Shown: piece by piece, positions 42,156 through 52,885 of the stretch
How the letters are laid out: every line of letters begins with the position of its first letter
Position numbering within the stretch: the first letter of the stretch is position 1
Position numbers and translations under genes: made by a program
Notes under the pieces: generated by a model
What the model was told of the DNA's origin: nothing
What the model saw: the letters and a program-made list of their open reading frames with translations, nothing else
Database searches by the model: none
Source of the DNA: Lactiplantibacillus plantarum EGD-AQ4
Lineage (GTDB): Bacteria > Bacillota > Bacilli > Lactobacillales > Lactobacillaceae
Length of the DNA: 64,000 bases
Direction of reading: 5' to 3'
Assembly (NCBI RefSeq): GCF_000463075.2
Contig: NZ_AVAQ01000007.1
Coordinates: forward strand, 1 to 64,000

Positions 42156-42320
42156 ACAATTACCCCCTATAATAATTCAACGTGTGACAATCTCAGCTCA
42201 CACGAAGCTGTGTACAGGTCTATTATAGGCGGGTCGCGCAAATTGAGCTGGAATTGTGCTTGAGCTTGCAGACTAGCTGCCCACGCGCACATCCCGATTC
42301 GTCAGTCATCATGGCGTAAC

Positions 42321-42353
42321 AAAACACGCAGCTTTTCAAGGAAAGCTGCGTGC
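42321..42353 (-). terminator. Terminator downstream of the glycogen operon
   Basis: CACGCAGCTTTTC...GAAAGCTGCGTG is a strong stem; on the minus strand it is followed by TTTTGTT. The gap 42156-42492 also holds a possible 13-codon hydrophobic ORF (42357-42398, minus) that I do not trust as a gene. Confidence 0.75.
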
Positions 42354-42492
42354 AATCTAATACCGCAACGCAAGGATTGCTAGGATACTTTTTAACATGT
42401 CTGGTCTCCATGTTATTAGCGGGGTGCTATTAAAAAGTACATCCTCAATGTACTGCAGACTAAGTTATTCAACTATCAATTTTCTGTAAATT

Positions 42493-44310
42493 TCAAGTAA
42501 AGTTTTCAATAACGCGACACTGTTCGCCACCAATCGTCCGGGTCACCAGGCAATGTTGAATCGCGCGTGCTAAGTCGAGCGGTAAGCCACTTAATTTTAA
42601 GTCATGGCTGGTGACGGTCCGCGGCTCAGTCGTCACATTGATCACGACTAAGACGGTTTGATCACCTTGCCAGTAGCTATAGCCAATCCCGTAGTCCGCT
42701 AAGTAAAACGGCGCAAAATGGGCGGCATTTAACCAAGGATGCTGCCGGCGCCAGTGTAGCCATTCAGTCACGAACTGCACCTGCGTTTGATCAGCGTCAG
42801 CCCACGGATAAAAGGCCCGGTTATCCGGATCCTTGCCGCCAAGCATCAAGGCTTCATCGCCATAGTAGAGACATGGCACTCCCGGAAGCGTCAGTAGTAA
42901 TTGAACTGCTAAGCGCAGCCGTTGCTGGTTCTCCTCTAGCATTGTCAGAATTCTCGGCGTATCGTGCGTCCCAATATTATTAAAGTTATATTGGAAGGTC
43001 GACGCCGGATAGTTCTCCTTCAACGTCATCAGCTCCCGCCACCATTCTGCGGGGCTGAGGATGCCGTTCAACACGTGAATGATCAAGCGTCGGAGCGGAT
43101 AATTCATCACCGCGTGCAGTCCGCCACCTTCCAAGTAGTGCCGCCGTAATCCGTACGCGAGTTTGTGCGAGGCATCTTCCCAGACTTCGCCAATCAAAAC
43201 TTTGTCTGGATAGCGATCCAAGGTCCGTCGAATCCCCGCGATAAAATCATCCGGCAGTTCATCCGCCACATCCAATCGCCAGCCGTCAACGCCCCGCTGC
43301 GTCCAATAGTCGATCACCGAGTCGGGTTTGCCAAAGATAAAATCCCGGTAAGTCGGGTCTTCCTTGTCGACCGTCGGCAAGTCCCGAATTCCCCACCAAC
43401 TGTCATAGTCTTGCGGATAGTGGATGAAGGTAAACCACCGATAGTACGGGCTATCCTTAGACTGCGTCGCCCCCACGGTGGGGTACTTTTCAGCCTGATT
43501 AAAATACTTGGAATCCACGCCCACATGGTTGAAAACGCCGTCTAAAATCAAGCGCATCCCGGCTTGGTGTAGTGCGGTGACCAGGTCATCGAAATCCGCT
43601 AGCGTACCCAGGACCGGGTCGATTTTCAGAAAATCGCCCGTATCGTAGCGGTGATTGCTACTGGCTTCAAAAATCGGCGTCAGGTAAACAATCGTCACGC
43701 CGAGCTGTTGTAAATAGGGAATCTTCGCACGGATGCCCCGCAGATTGCCCCCATAAAAGTCCCAACGTAAAATCGCCCGGTGTTCATCGCGAACGTACAG
43801 CGGCCGGTCGGTCAAACGACCATAGATAAAGCTATTCGCTTTTGGCGCATTGACGTGCCCATCCGCATTGCCATTATTAAAGCGGTCGACAAAAATCTGA
43901 TAGGCGACGCCCTCCCGGTACCACTGGGGCAAGGTCTCGATTGCTTTTAAAATCGTCAATTGGTACATCTGAACGTGTTCTCGCAAAACGTATTGCACGC
44001 CGGGGCCACCATAACCGCCATCGACACAGCCGTAGAACACGGTCGTAGTGGCTGTTTCGATGCGAAAGTAGTAAAAATAGAGGCCCACCTGAGTTGGGAT
44101 AAACGTGGTCGTATAGGTCGTCGGGCTCACGGGTCGCAGCGGGAACGTGGCCTCGTCATCCCACTGGCCGTCATGTGCCACACACAAATCGACCTGTTTG
44201 ACCGGTGTGACACTTTGAATACCAATGGTGAATTGGATGGGCGTCTGCCGGATGACCGCGCCAAAGGGTGCCTTGTACGTCGGTAAAAACGAGTTATACG
44301 TGACCTGCAT
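42493..44310 (-). CDS. GH13 amylopullulanase/neopullulanase-type glycogen-degrading enzyme
   Basis: The start is the ATG at 44310 (AAGGAAGGG upstream), giving 605 residues. An N-terminal CBM34-like beta domain (about 1-120) precedes the TIM barrel: LILDGVFNH (region I), GWRLDVADE (nucleophile Asp), VLIGEVWED (acid Glu) and NNIGTHDTPRI (transition-state Asp). Neopullulanase and cyclomaltodextrinase family members hydrolyse alpha-1,4 and alpha-1,6 links. As last gene of the glg operon it would debranch or trim glycogen. Confidence 0.93.
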   Translation of the reverse strand: MQVTYNSFLPTYKAPFGAVIRQTPIQFTIGIQSVTPVKQVDLCVAHDGQWDDEATFPLRPVSPTTYTTTFIPTQVGLYFYYFRIETATTTVFYGCVDGGYGGPGVQYVLREHVQMYQLTILKAIETLPQWYREGVAYQIFVDRFNNGNADGHVNAPKANSFIYGRLTDRPLYVRDEHRAILRWDFYGGNLRGIRAKIPYLQQLGVTIVYLTPIFEASSNHRYDTGDFLKIDPVLGTLADFDDLVTALHQAGMRLILDGVFNHVGVDSKYFNQAEKYPTVGATQSKDSPYYRWFTFIHYPQDYDSWWGIRDLPTVDKEDPTYRDFIFGKPDSVIDYWTQRGVDGWRLDVADELPDDFIAGIRRTLDRYPDKVLIGEVWEDASHKLAYGLRRHYLEGGGLHAVMNYPLRRLIIHVLNGILSPAEWWRELMTLKENYPASTFQYNFNNIGTHDTPRILTMLEENQQRLRLAVQLLLTLPGVPCLYYGDEALMLGGKDPDNRAFYPWADADQTQVQFVTEWLHWRRQHPWLNAAHFAPFYLADYGIGYSYWQGDQTVLVVINVTTEPRTVTSHDLKLSGLPLDLARAIQHCLVTRTIGGEQCRVIENFT

Positions 44311-44326
44311 TGTCACCCTTCCTTTC

Positions 44327-46735
44327 TTAATTCAACCGCTCGTGCGGCACTTGCCAAATATCGTCCGCATACCGAGCGACGGCCAAATCAGCTGCAAAGT
44401 GCCCGGAAGCCGCGATGTTGGCCAGTGACCGTTGTTGCCAGGTCGGTTGGTCTTGGAAATCACGACTGATTTGTTGTTGTTGCGTGACATACGCGCGATA
44501 ATCTGCCAAGACAAAGAACTCATCGTTGTACCGCAGTAGTGAATCGTAAATCTCGCGACCGACCGTTGGAATCCCCGGAATCGTCCCATCGACTAAGCTA
44601 TCCAAAATACGTTTTAATTCTGGATCAGCCTGGTAAAAGTCCGCCGCGTGATAATTGCCGCGATGATAGTAGTCATAGACCTCATCCACCTTCAAACCGA
44701 ACGGATACTCATTCTCCGATCCGGCCGCTTGGATAATATCGATGTTAGCACCATCATAAGTTGCTAACGACAAGGCGCCATTTGCCATCAACTTCATATT
44801 GCTGGTTCCCGACGCTTCCTTAGAGGCGGTTGAAATTTGCTCACTCACATCCGCGGCGGGAATGATCAATTCAGCGATCGACACGCCATAGTTCGGAATG
44901 AAGACCACTTTCAACCGATCCCCGATGGCTGGGTCCTGATTGACCAAGTCCGCCACCACATTGATCAGCTTAATAATCGCCTTGGCATAGTGGTAACTTG
45001 GCGCTGCCTTGGCGCCGAAAACGTGCACCCGCGGGACGAACGGTGCTTGCGGGTGGTCCTTGAGTTCAAAATATTCCCGCAGAATCTCAAACACGTGCAG
45101 TAGTTGCCGTTTATAGGCGTGTAGCCGTTTGATCTGGACGTCATAGATGGCATCGGTCCTGATTTTAATCCCCATCGTCCGCTGTACATACGCCGCCAAA
45201 GCTTGCTTATTAATCTGTTTGACTTGTCCTAATTGGTGCAAAAAGTGGTCGTCTTGTTGGTACGGCAGCAAAGTCTGCAACAAATCAGGCTGTCGGCGCC
45301 AATCCGTGCCGATCGTCTGATCAACCAAGTGTGCCAAGGGTTGGTTGGCGAGTTGGACCCAGCGCCTAGTCGCAATCCCGTTCGTCTTATTATTGAAGCG
45401 TTCTGGATAGACTTGATACAGCCCCCGTAACACGTCCGTCTTCAGTAGCTCGGTATGCAACGGTGCGACCCCGTTAACACTATGGCTGCCAATCACCGCC
45501 AAGTAGGCCATCCGTACCTGGCCATTGCCCAATGGCGTCGTCTGATCGACCAGGGCCTTGCCAAAAATCGGCGTCTGTTGTTCCCGATAACGCCGGTCGA
45601 TTTCGACGATAATCTGGTAGATTCGTGGCAACAGCCCCTTAAACATGTCGATCGGCCACGTTTCCAATGCTTCTTGTAAAATCGTATGGTTGGTATAACT
45701 CATTACTTGGGTCGTCAACGTCCAGGCCACGTCCCAGGTGCAGTGATGCTCGTCCATGAGTAGCCGCATCATTTCCGGAATGACGAGCGTCGGATGGGTA
45801 TCATTGATGTGAATCGCGACCTTTTTACCCAGATTACGCAAGCCATGATGACTCGCACAAAAGTCCCGGACGATACTTTGCACACCAGCGGATGAGAAAA
45901 AGTATTCTTGGCGTAGTCGCAGTTGCTGCCCGGCCGAATTGGAGTCATCCGGATAGAGCACCTTGGTAATATCGCTGATGCGGTCCCGTTGTGCCTGCGA
46001 TGAGTAGCTTTCAGACGCACTGGGTGGCAGTTCTGCCGACCATAAACGTAGGGTATTCGTGATGTCATTATGGTAGCCGACGATCCCGACATCGTAAGGA
46101 ACCGCTAAGACATCATCCGTATTTTCATATTGTGGTTGCAGGCTGCCATCAGGTTGCGGCTGGAGCCAGACGTTACCACCAAATTGAACGAGGCAACTCT
46201 TATTATCACGGCGCGTCTCCCAGACATTGCCATGATGTAACCAATCGTCGGGCAATTCGACTTGGTAGCCGTCCATAAAGACTTGTTTGAATAGGCCATA
46301 GCGATAGCGGATACCGTTACCATTACCCGCAATCTTCAAGCTAGCCATCGCGTCCATGTAGCAGGCTGCCAACCGCCCTAAACCGCCGTTACCCAGTGCG
46401 GGATCGGGTTCCGCTCGGCTGATGGTCTCGAAATCTAAACCCAACTCTTTTAACCCTTTTTTGACCGTATCCAGTAAATTCAGGTTCAGCAGGTTGGAAG
46501 CCAGGAGTCGACCTGGCAAAAATTCGATAGAGAAGTAATAGACTTGTTTTTGATGCTGGTCGCGATACAATTTCGCCGTTCGCGTCCAACTCTGACTGTT
46601 GTAGCGCCGGACTAGCTGCCCGAGCGCGATAAACTGGCCGATCGTTGACGTGTCATTCAGCGCTGTCGAATACAGCGTCTCAATTTCACTTAAAAAATCT
46701 TTCTTAAACTGTGCGCACGTTAATTTCACACTCAC
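44327..46735 (-). CDS. glgP: Glycogen phosphorylase
   Basis: The 802-residue GT35 enzyme is of normal length. It includes YFSIEFLPGRLLASN near the N-terminus, LGNGGLGRLAACYMDA, and the pyridoxal-phosphate lysine in EASGTSNMKLMANGAL (Lys near 648). It releases glucose 1-phosphate from glycogen. Translation starts at GTG 46735, 13 nt past glgA. It reuses the stored polymer made by the upstream genes. Confidence 0.97.
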   Translation of the reverse strand: MSVKLTCAQFKKDFLSEIETLYSTALNDTSTIGQFIALGQLVRRYNSQSWTRTAKLYRDQHQKQVYYFSIEFLPGRLLASNLLNLNLLDTVKKGLKELGLDFETISRAEPDPALGNGGLGRLAACYMDAMASLKIAGNGNGIRYRYGLFKQVFMDGYQVELPDDWLHHGNVWETRRDNKSCLVQFGGNVWLQPQPDGSLQPQYENTDDVLAVPYDVGIVGYHNDITNTLRLWSAELPPSASESYSSQAQRDRISDITKVLYPDDSNSAGQQLRLRQEYFFSSAGVQSIVRDFCASHHGLRNLGKKVAIHINDTHPTLVIPEMMRLLMDEHHCTWDVAWTLTTQVMSYTNHTILQEALETWPIDMFKGLLPRIYQIIVEIDRRYREQQTPIFGKALVDQTTPLGNGQVRMAYLAVIGSHSVNGVAPLHTELLKTDVLRGLYQVYPERFNNKTNGIATRRWVQLANQPLAHLVDQTIGTDWRRQPDLLQTLLPYQQDDHFLHQLGQVKQINKQALAAYVQRTMGIKIRTDAIYDVQIKRLHAYKRQLLHVFEILREYFELKDHPQAPFVPRVHVFGAKAAPSYHYAKAIIKLINVVADLVNQDPAIGDRLKVVFIPNYGVSIAELIIPAADVSEQISTASKEASGTSNMKLMANGALSLATYDGANIDIIQAAGSENEYPFGLKVDEVYDYYHRGNYHAADFYQADPELKRILDSLVDGTIPGIPTVGREIYDSLLRYNDEFFVLADYRAYVTQQQQISRDFQDQPTWQQRSLANIAASGHFAADLAVARYADDIWQVPHERLN

Positions 46736-46748
46736 ACCCCCACTAAAC

Positions 46749-48188
46749 CTAACGCATTAACTTCAAATAAGTTGTTCGGTACTGTTGCGCCGAGCGTTCC
46801 CAGCCAAAATCACAGGTCATCGCTTGATGTTGTAATTGCCGCCAGATTTGCGGATCATGCCGGTATAAGTTTACGGCTTCCGTCAGTATCTTGCGGAACA
46901 CTTCTGGCCGGTAATCATCGAAGCTAAACCCCGTACCCTGACCGGTATATTGATTGTAGGGCATCACCGTATCGCGCAATCCGCCGACCGCGTGCACGAC
47001 TGGCAGACTTCCATAATGCATCGCCATCATTTGCGATAAGCCACAGGGTTCGAAGGCGGACGGCATCAAGAAGAGGTCACTAGCCGCGTAGATTTGCTGG
47101 GCCAGCTGCGTATCAAACTGAATCGCGGCCACCACTTTTTGCGGGTACGCCTGTTGATAGGTCCGCCAGGCTTGTTCGAGCGCTGGCTCACCGGTTCCCA
47201 ATACCACTAACTGCACATCTTGGCGCTGCAAGAAGGGATCCAATGAATCTAGCAACAGATCAATCCCTTTTTGGCGCGTCAGCCGTGAAATGACGGCCAG
47301 GAGTGGGACATCTTTTTCAGGTAAGCCGAGACGCCGTTGCAACGCCCGTTTGTCCAACCGCTTCGACTTTAAGTCCTTGACCGTATAATTGACCTTTAAC
47401 GCCGGGTCAGTCGCTGGATCATAGACCTGGGTGTCGATGCCATTCAAGATGCCGCTCAGCTTATGCCGATTGGCCCGCAAAACCCCGTCCAGGTGTTCGC
47501 CAAACGCCGGTGTCTGAATCTCCTGCGCATAGGTCGGTGAGACGGTGTTGACGGCATCCGCAAAGTTAATGCCACCCTTCAGCCAGTTCACTCGGTCATA
47601 GAAGGCGACCCCCGACTCGGTATACGTCTCGGTCCCGATGCGAAAGAGGCTATCTAAGATAATCGGGTCATAGATGCCCTGAAATTGTAAATTATGAATC
47701 GTCAGCAGCGTCTTGATATCGCGGTACGCTTCGATCCAGTAGTACTTTTCGGCTAATAAGACCGGGATAAACGCGGTGTGCCAATCGTTGAGCTGCAAAA
47801 TGTCTGGAATATAATCGATGCGTTCCATCATTTCACAGATTGCCATCTGGAAAAAGGCGAACCGTTCGCCGTCATCCCAGTAACCGTATAGGCCGTCGCG
47901 GCCAAAGTAGTCTAAATTATCAATTAAATAATATTGAACGTGTGCGACCGTCACCGTCTTAACGCCACAATACATCGCGCGGGCGCCCACTTGAACGGTA
48001 AAGTGCGTCACGGGTTTTAACTGCTGCTGGTACTCGGCTGGCATCTGCCGGGGATAGTAGGGAATCACGACCCGCGTCTCGACGCCTTCTGCTTGTAACG
48101 CACGCGGCAGCGCCATGCTGACGTCACCCAGTCCCCCCGTTTTATAAAAGGGGGCCGATTCTGCCGCTGCAAATAACACCCTAGTCAT
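46749..48188 (-). CDS. glgA: Glycogen synthase
   Basis: The 479-residue GT5 ADP-glucose starch/glycogen synthase has the substrate-binding KTGGLGDV at 17-24, LHNLQ-type TIHNLQFQGIYD, and C-terminal MPSAFEPCGLSQMMAM (the E-x7-E region). It extends alpha-1,4 chains from ADP-glucose. It overlaps the glgD stop by 8 nt. Confidence 0.97.
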   Translation of the reverse strand: MTRVLFAAAESAPFYKTGGLGDVSMALPRALQAEGVETRVVIPYYPRQMPAEYQQQLKPVTHFTVQVGARAMYCGVKTVTVAHVQYYLIDNLDYFGRDGLYGYWDDGERFAFFQMAICEMMERIDYIPDILQLNDWHTAFIPVLLAEKYYWIEAYRDIKTLLTIHNLQFQGIYDPIILDSLFRIGTETYTESGVAFYDRVNWLKGGINFADAVNTVSPTYAQEIQTPAFGEHLDGVLRANRHKLSGILNGIDTQVYDPATDPALKVNYTVKDLKSKRLDKRALQRRLGLPEKDVPLLAVISRLTRQKGIDLLLDSLDPFLQRQDVQLVVLGTGEPALEQAWRTYQQAYPQKVVAAIQFDTQLAQQIYAASDLFLMPSAFEPCGLSQMMAMHYGSLPVVHAVGGLRDTVMPYNQYTGQGTGFSFDDYRPEVFRKILTEAVNLYRHDPQIWRQLQHQAMTCDFGWERSAQQYRTTYLKLMR

Positions 48189-49353
48189 TGACCGCCACCT
48201 CCGCTTGTTGGAAGACGCGCTGGCCTTTGCTGATAATCAATGGCGCAGTTGGTGTGCCCTTGAGCACCAGGTTAGGCCCAATCACGGCATCCTTATCAAT
48301 AATGACATTTTCGAGCTTACATCCGGCACCGATCCGGGCCCCTTGCATGATGATGGCATTTTTGACTTGGGTATCGCGATTGACCAGGACGTCGCGGAAA
48401 ATAACGGAATGTGTGATTTGTCCCTCGATGTATCCCCCCGTCCCGCAGAGGCTATCACGACACAGTGAGCCCGTTGCAAAGAACGTCGGAATCTCATTTT
48501 TGACCTTGGTGTAGATGCGCCGCGAACTGTAGAATAGCGCCCGGAAGTTAGCTTCATCCAACACAGCCATGTTGGCGGCGAAATAACTCTTGATATCATG
48601 AATATTGGCTTCGAATCCGGTGTATTCAAAGGCGTTCGCGTTGTGCTGAATCACGGCTTGACGCATCAATTCTTCCAAACTGATCATGTCGCCACGCTGG
48701 TTTGCAGACTGTAATAGTTCAATCAAGTCGACGGTACTCATCAGGTAAATCGCCATACTCTTGGCCACTTTTTTAGTCCGCGGCCCGATTTTCGCCTTAC
48801 TCATTGGCACTACCGCCGTCGCTTCACCCTTGGCGGTCAATTGTAAAATCGTATTCTCAGGAATCAGACTGGCCGGGTCGACCCGTTTGTAAACGGCCGT
48901 TACGGGACTATTGCGCTCCTCGTGATAACGTAATAGCGCCTTCAAATCAATATTACCGACGTTGCGGGTGCTCATCACGACCGAGTACTCGCTCTGACTG
49001 CATTTGAGGAACTGAATCGAATTATCGTAGTAGTGATGCAACAGCGCCGCTTTTTTCTCCGGAGCAACCAGTTTCAAATCATTATAGGGCGATAGGAATA
49101 GGCCCCCGCGAATCGTGTTCAGGCTCCAATCACGGCCGCTTCTGAGATGGTCAGCGACTGACCGACCGGAACGCGGCACCGTTACCATCACATTTTGAAT
49201 TCCAGCATTGATCACGCTCGAAAGTTGAAAATCGACTAAGCGGTAGCGGCCGCCAAATGGTAGCATGCCAACTGGTCGCACGGCCGTTAATGGCTGCAAC
49301 TCATCACTTGGTTCTAGTAGGTTGATAATGGCACTAACTTGTTCACGTCTCAT
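48181..49353 (-). CDS. glgD: Glucose-1-phosphate adenylyltransferase, GlgD subunit
   Basis: The 390-residue paralogue of GlgC keeps the nucleotidyltransferase and left-handed beta-helix domains. At the N-terminus the GGxGTRL loop of GlgC is replaced by [16 protein letters not shown], so the catalytic loop is missing, as known for GlgD. It forms a heteromer with GlgC and raises its activity. The ATG overlaps the glgC stop (ATGA). Confidence 0.95.
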   Translation of the reverse strand: MRREQVSAIINLLEPSDELQPLTAVRPVGMLPFGGRYRLVDFQLSSVINAGIQNVMVTVPRSGRSVADHLRSGRDWSLNTIRGGLFLSPYNDLKLVAPEKKAALLHHYYDNSIQFLKCSQSEYSVVMSTRNVGNIDLKALLRYHEERNSPVTAVYKRVDPASLIPENTILQLTAKGEATAVVPMSKAKIGPRTKKVAKSMAIYLMSTVDLIELLQSANQRGDMISLEELMRQAVIQHNANAFEYTGFEANIHDIKSYFAANMAVLDEANFRALFYSSRRIYTKVKNEIPTFFATGSLCRDSLCGTGGYIEGQITHSVIFRDVLVNRDTQVKNAIIMQGARIGAGCKLENVIIDKDAVIGPNLVLKGTPTAPLIISKGQRVFQQAEVAVND

Positions 49354-50489
49354 GGTTGTTCCACCCCCATCGTTTCGTGATACCCAACGACTGCAATCTC
49401 ATCATCCGTTCCGATGATCTGGGCATCATCACCAATCACTGCATCTTCACCAATTAGTGCGTGGTCGATCACCACGTTCTTGCCAATCGTCGCACCCGGC
49501 ATGACCATACTGTCGACAATGCGACTGCCCATCCCAACGGAGACCCGCTGCGACAAGATCGAATGGTCGATTTCACCCGCGACGTAGCAACTATCGACGA
49601 CCATCGCGTTATTGACCTGACTCGTTTCGGTCAAAAACATCGGTGGCAGGACCTCCGCTTTAGAATAGATGCGCCAGTAGCGGTCGCCAATATTCAACCG
49701 ATTATGCGGCGACAAGAACTCCATGTTGGCTTTCCACAGACTCTTGATGGTCCCGACATCGCGCCAATAGCCTTTAAACGCATACGCGTAAACGGATTCA
49801 TTATTGGCCAGATAGGATGGAATCACGTTTTTCCCGAAGTCTTCCAACGACTTATCGGTCGCATAACTCTTAACGAGATAGTCCCGAAGCGTCGGCCAGT
49901 TGAAAATGTAGATCCCCATCGAAGCTTTGTCGCTCTTGGGATGTTCGGGTTTTTCTTCAAACTCGATAATCCGGTCAGTGGCATCGGTATTCATCATGCC
50001 GAAGCGCTTTGCTTCTTCTTTAGATACCGGAATCACGCCGACCGTCAGTGATGCTTTCTTCTCCTGATGATATTTCAGCATCGCGTCATAATCCATTTTA
50101 TAGATATGGTCGCCAGACAGAACCAGCAAATACTTCGGATCTTGTTGGTCGATATATTCGATATTTTGATAAATGGCGTGAGCAGTTCCTTGGAAGAACT
50201 TCTCGCCTTCACTTGACGAATACGGCTGCAGGACAGTCACGCCACCATTCAAACTGTCAAAGCCCCAGCTAGCGCCACTGCCGATGTGCGCATTCAACTC
50301 TAAGGGTTGATACTGCGTAATGACGCCGACCGTGTTCACGCCGGAGTTCGCACAGTTGCTGAGCGTAAAATCAATGATCCGATACCGGCCACCAAACGGC
50401 ACGGCTGGTTTGGCCGTATCCTTCGTTAACTTACCTAGACGGGTCCCTTGACCGCCCGCTAAAATGATTCCTAACATGTCATCTTGCAT
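49350..50489 (-). CDS. glgC: Glucose-1-phosphate adenylyltransferase, GlgC subunit
   Basis: The 379-residue catalytic subunit makes ADP-glucose. It has [16 protein letters not shown] at the N-terminus, [10 protein letters not shown] (catalytic Asp region), [12 protein letters not shown], and a C-terminal hexapeptide beta-helix ([19 protein letters not shown]). The regulatory Arg/Lys sites of enterobacterial GlgC are not clearly conserved. It overlaps glgB by 11 nt. Confidence 0.97.
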   Translation of the reverse strand: MQDDMLGIILAGGQGTRLGKLTKDTAKPAVPFGGRYRIIDFTLSNCANSGVNTVGVITQYQPLELNAHIGSGASWGFDSLNGGVTVLQPYSSSEGEKFFQGTAHAIYQNIEYIDQQDPKYLLVLSGDHIYKMDYDAMLKYHQEKKASLTVGVIPVSKEEAKRFGMMNTDATDRIIEFEEKPEHPKSDKASMGIYIFNWPTLRDYLVKSYATDKSLEDFGKNVIPSYLANNESVYAYAFKGYWRDVGTIKSLWKANMEFLSPHNRLNIGDRYWRIYSKAEVLPPMFLTETSQVNNAMVVDSCYVAGEIDHSILSQRVSVGMGSRIVDSMVMPGATIGKNVVIDHALIGEDAVIGDDAQIIGTDDEIAVVGYHETMGVEQP

Positions 50490-52388
50490 GCTTAACTCCC
50501 CCTCGCATTATTTTGACTGGTCGAATTAACAACGCGCCCATCGCGGGTAACGTCACCGTAAAACTGGCTGGTTGACCACGATACGGGACCGCGTCAGCCG
50601 TAAAGTCCGTTTCGAGCTTGGTCCACGTCCCGCCAAAGGCTTGGTCTTCTGTATTGAGTAATAGTTCGTAATGCCCCCGATATGGGACGCCAATGCGATA
50701 TTCGCGCCGTTCGACGGGCACAAAGTTAAAGGCCGCTACGACAAAACTGTACTTGCGTTTGGCTTGGCGAATAAAACTCATCGTCGAGCTGTCTGGATCA
50801 TCGGTATGGGTATAAATAATCCCTTCAGGCGCATGGTCGAGTTCCCATAGCGGCCGATTTTGCCGATAAACTTGGTTTAAAGTCGCGGTAAAGTGCTGCA
50901 TCCGCTTATTGAGTTTGTCCTTCAAGTCGACCCATTCCAAGGCACTCCAATCCCGCCATTCTAGGAACTGGCCCCACTCGGCCCCCATAAAATTCAGCTG
51001 TTTGCCTGGAAATGCCAGCATATACGTCAGCATCGTGCGTAAATTGGCGAACTGATTGTAGCGGTCGCCCGGCATCTTATGCATCAACGACTTCTTGCCA
51101 TGCACGACCTCATCGTGAGAAAACGGCAAAATGAAGTGCTCATCGAACATGTAGACAAAGGCAAAGGTCAGTAGGTTAAAGTGGTCGTGGCGATAGAGCG
51201 GATCCATCATGAAGAAGTCGAGCGTATCGTGCATCCACCCCATATTCCACTTATAGTTAAACCCCAGTCCGCCGTCAGCGACTGCCCCGGTGACTTGGGG
51301 GTAAGCGGATGATTCTTCGGCAATCATCAAAACGTCTGGATGACGCGTGAGAATCGTCGTATTGAGCTTTTTCAGAAAGGCGATGCCTTCGAGATTGCGA
51401 TTATCACCATACTGGTTGACCTGGTCCTCACGCCCTTCGTCATAGTCGAGGTACAGCATGTTCGAGACGGCGTCAACGCGGAGCCCATCGAGATGGCACT
51501 GGTCGAGCCAGAACAGCGCGCTTGAAATTAAGAAACTCTGGACTTGGGTCTTACCGAGATCAAAGTTCCAAGCCCCCCAACGCCGATTGTCCGCCCGTTT
51601 GGCATCCGCATACTCAAAGGTCGGCGTCCCGTCGTACTGATACAGGGCATCGTAATTGCGGATGAAGTGGCCGGGGACCCAGTCGACTAACACGCCAATG
51701 TTAGCTTGGTGGCACTGGTCGACGAACTTCAGAAAGTCATCACGACTGCCAAACCGACTCGTTGGAGCAAAGTAACCGAGCTGCTGATAGCCCCACGAAG
51801 CATCTAATAAATGTTCCATCACGGGCATCAGTTCAATGTGGGTATACCCCAACGCTTTGACGTAGGGAATCAATTCCGTCGCCAACTCGGCATAGGTCTC
51901 ATAGCTGTCATCCGCGTGTCGGCGCCACGAGCCTAAGTGGACTTCATAAATATTGATTGGTCGGTTGGCCGCGTGCGATTTTTTCCGCCGTGCGAGCCAT
52001 AAACTGTCGTGCCACACCATTGAGACGGGTTCGACGACGACACTCGCATCACCAGGTTTGCGTTCAAACTGTTGGGCAAACGGATCGATTTTGAGCATCA
52101 CCTGACCAGTGGCCGTTGTGACTTGAAATTTGTAGAGGTCCCCCGCATGGACACCCGCGAGTTCCCCTGCCAAATGCCAGTTGACCCTAATAATTTCAGG
52201 CGAGTCGGCTGCCAATCATTAAAATCACCGACAACGGCGACCGCTTTTGCATGTGGCGCCCAGACGCGAAAGACCGCGCGACCTGTCGCTGCTAAGTGGC
52301 ACCCGAGGTAATCCTGACTGTTAAAACCCGTGCCGGTATTAAATAAGTAACTTGCATCGTTTATTTCAGTAACTTGTTTGACCAACAC
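50479..52388 (-). pseudogene. glgB: 1,4-alpha-glucan branching enzyme, interrupted by a one-base frameshift
   Basis: The N-terminal CBM48 part reads from GTG 52388 (AVFRVWAPHAKAVAVVGDFNDW, landmark) in one frame and ends correctly at GSTGIWQ. The catalytic 578 residues read in another frame from about GELAGVHAGDLYKFQV. The two join if the G4 tract at 52164-52167 (C4 on the plus strand) had five bases: the family sequence would run GIWQGELAGVHAGDLYKF. The GH13 barrel is intact: DWVPGHF, DGLRVDAVSNML (Asp), MIAEESSAYP (Glu) and FSHDEVVHGK. With the repair the protein would be about 636 residues, normal for GlgB. Confidence 0.88.
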
Positions 52389-52436
52389 CTCACACCCCCT
52401 ATGTGATTAACTGAGCAGTTCCATAAAATTAATCTT

Positions 52437-52442
52437 ATTATA
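52437..52442 (-). promoter_or_regulatory. Candidate -10 box of the glg operon
   Basis: TATAAT on the minus strand lies 49 bp before the glgB start. No clear -35 is seen. Nothing else in 52389-52630 is recognisable. Confidence 0.35.
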
Positions 52443-52630
52443 AGTAGTTGATTGGCGTTTGCCTATCCTTGATAAGGTGGCCTTACTTAACTACTACAAC
52501 CGGTATAAACGCCGAAAATATAAGGATTATTATTGGTTGGGCGTCAATTCTCTGCAAACTGAGTCATGACAACTATTCGCAGTGAAGCCCGTGGTAACTA
52601 CCGTTGACTTGTCTAGTCTCACAATTGATC

Positions 52631-52664
52631 AAAAAAAGCCGAAAAAACGTGGTTTTTTCGGCTT
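52631..52664 (-). terminator. Second terminator downstream of the oppA-like gene
   Basis: AAGCCGAAAAAAC and GTTTTTTCGGCTT pair; on the minus strand a seven-T run follows. Confidence 0.65.
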
Positions 52665-52725
52665 GGTTGATTTATTCAATTACATTTCTATCAAATTATT
52701 AATATTTCTGGCGGTGGTTGGACCT

Positions 52726-52762
52726 AAAAACGCCATTCAGGCGCGTAGACCTGAATGGCGTT
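52726..52762 (-). terminator. First terminator downstream of the oppA-like gene
   Basis: AACGCCATTCAGG and CCTGAATGGCGTT pair; TTTTTAGG follows on the minus strand. Confidence 0.75.
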
Positions 52763-52788
52763 GTGGTTGAGGGCTGTCACTTCAGAAA

Positions 52789-52854
52789 CTTCTACTTTGA
52801 AGTTTCTAATTTGAAGCTTCTAATTTGAAGCTTCTAATTTTAAGCTTCTGAAAC
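52789..52854. repeat. 14-bp tandem repeats
   Basis: Four full units of CTTCTAATTTGAAG and variants, plus a partial fifth, run from 52789 to 52854. Adjacent units can pair to each other (CTTC with GAAG). Confidence 0.8.
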
Positions 52855-52885
52855 ATCTAAAGCAGCGTTTGACCCTCATAAAGTA

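Noticed and set aside
42357-42398. 13-residue hydrophobic ORF with GGAG before a terminator
   Set aside because: Too short to support as a gene; the hairpin is explained as the glycogen operon terminator.
52715-52770. Hairpin at 52726-52762 as part of a riboswitch for glgB
   Set aside because: Its T-run is on the minus strand just downstream of the oppA-like gene, and it lies more than 300 bp upstream of glgB behind a second terminator.
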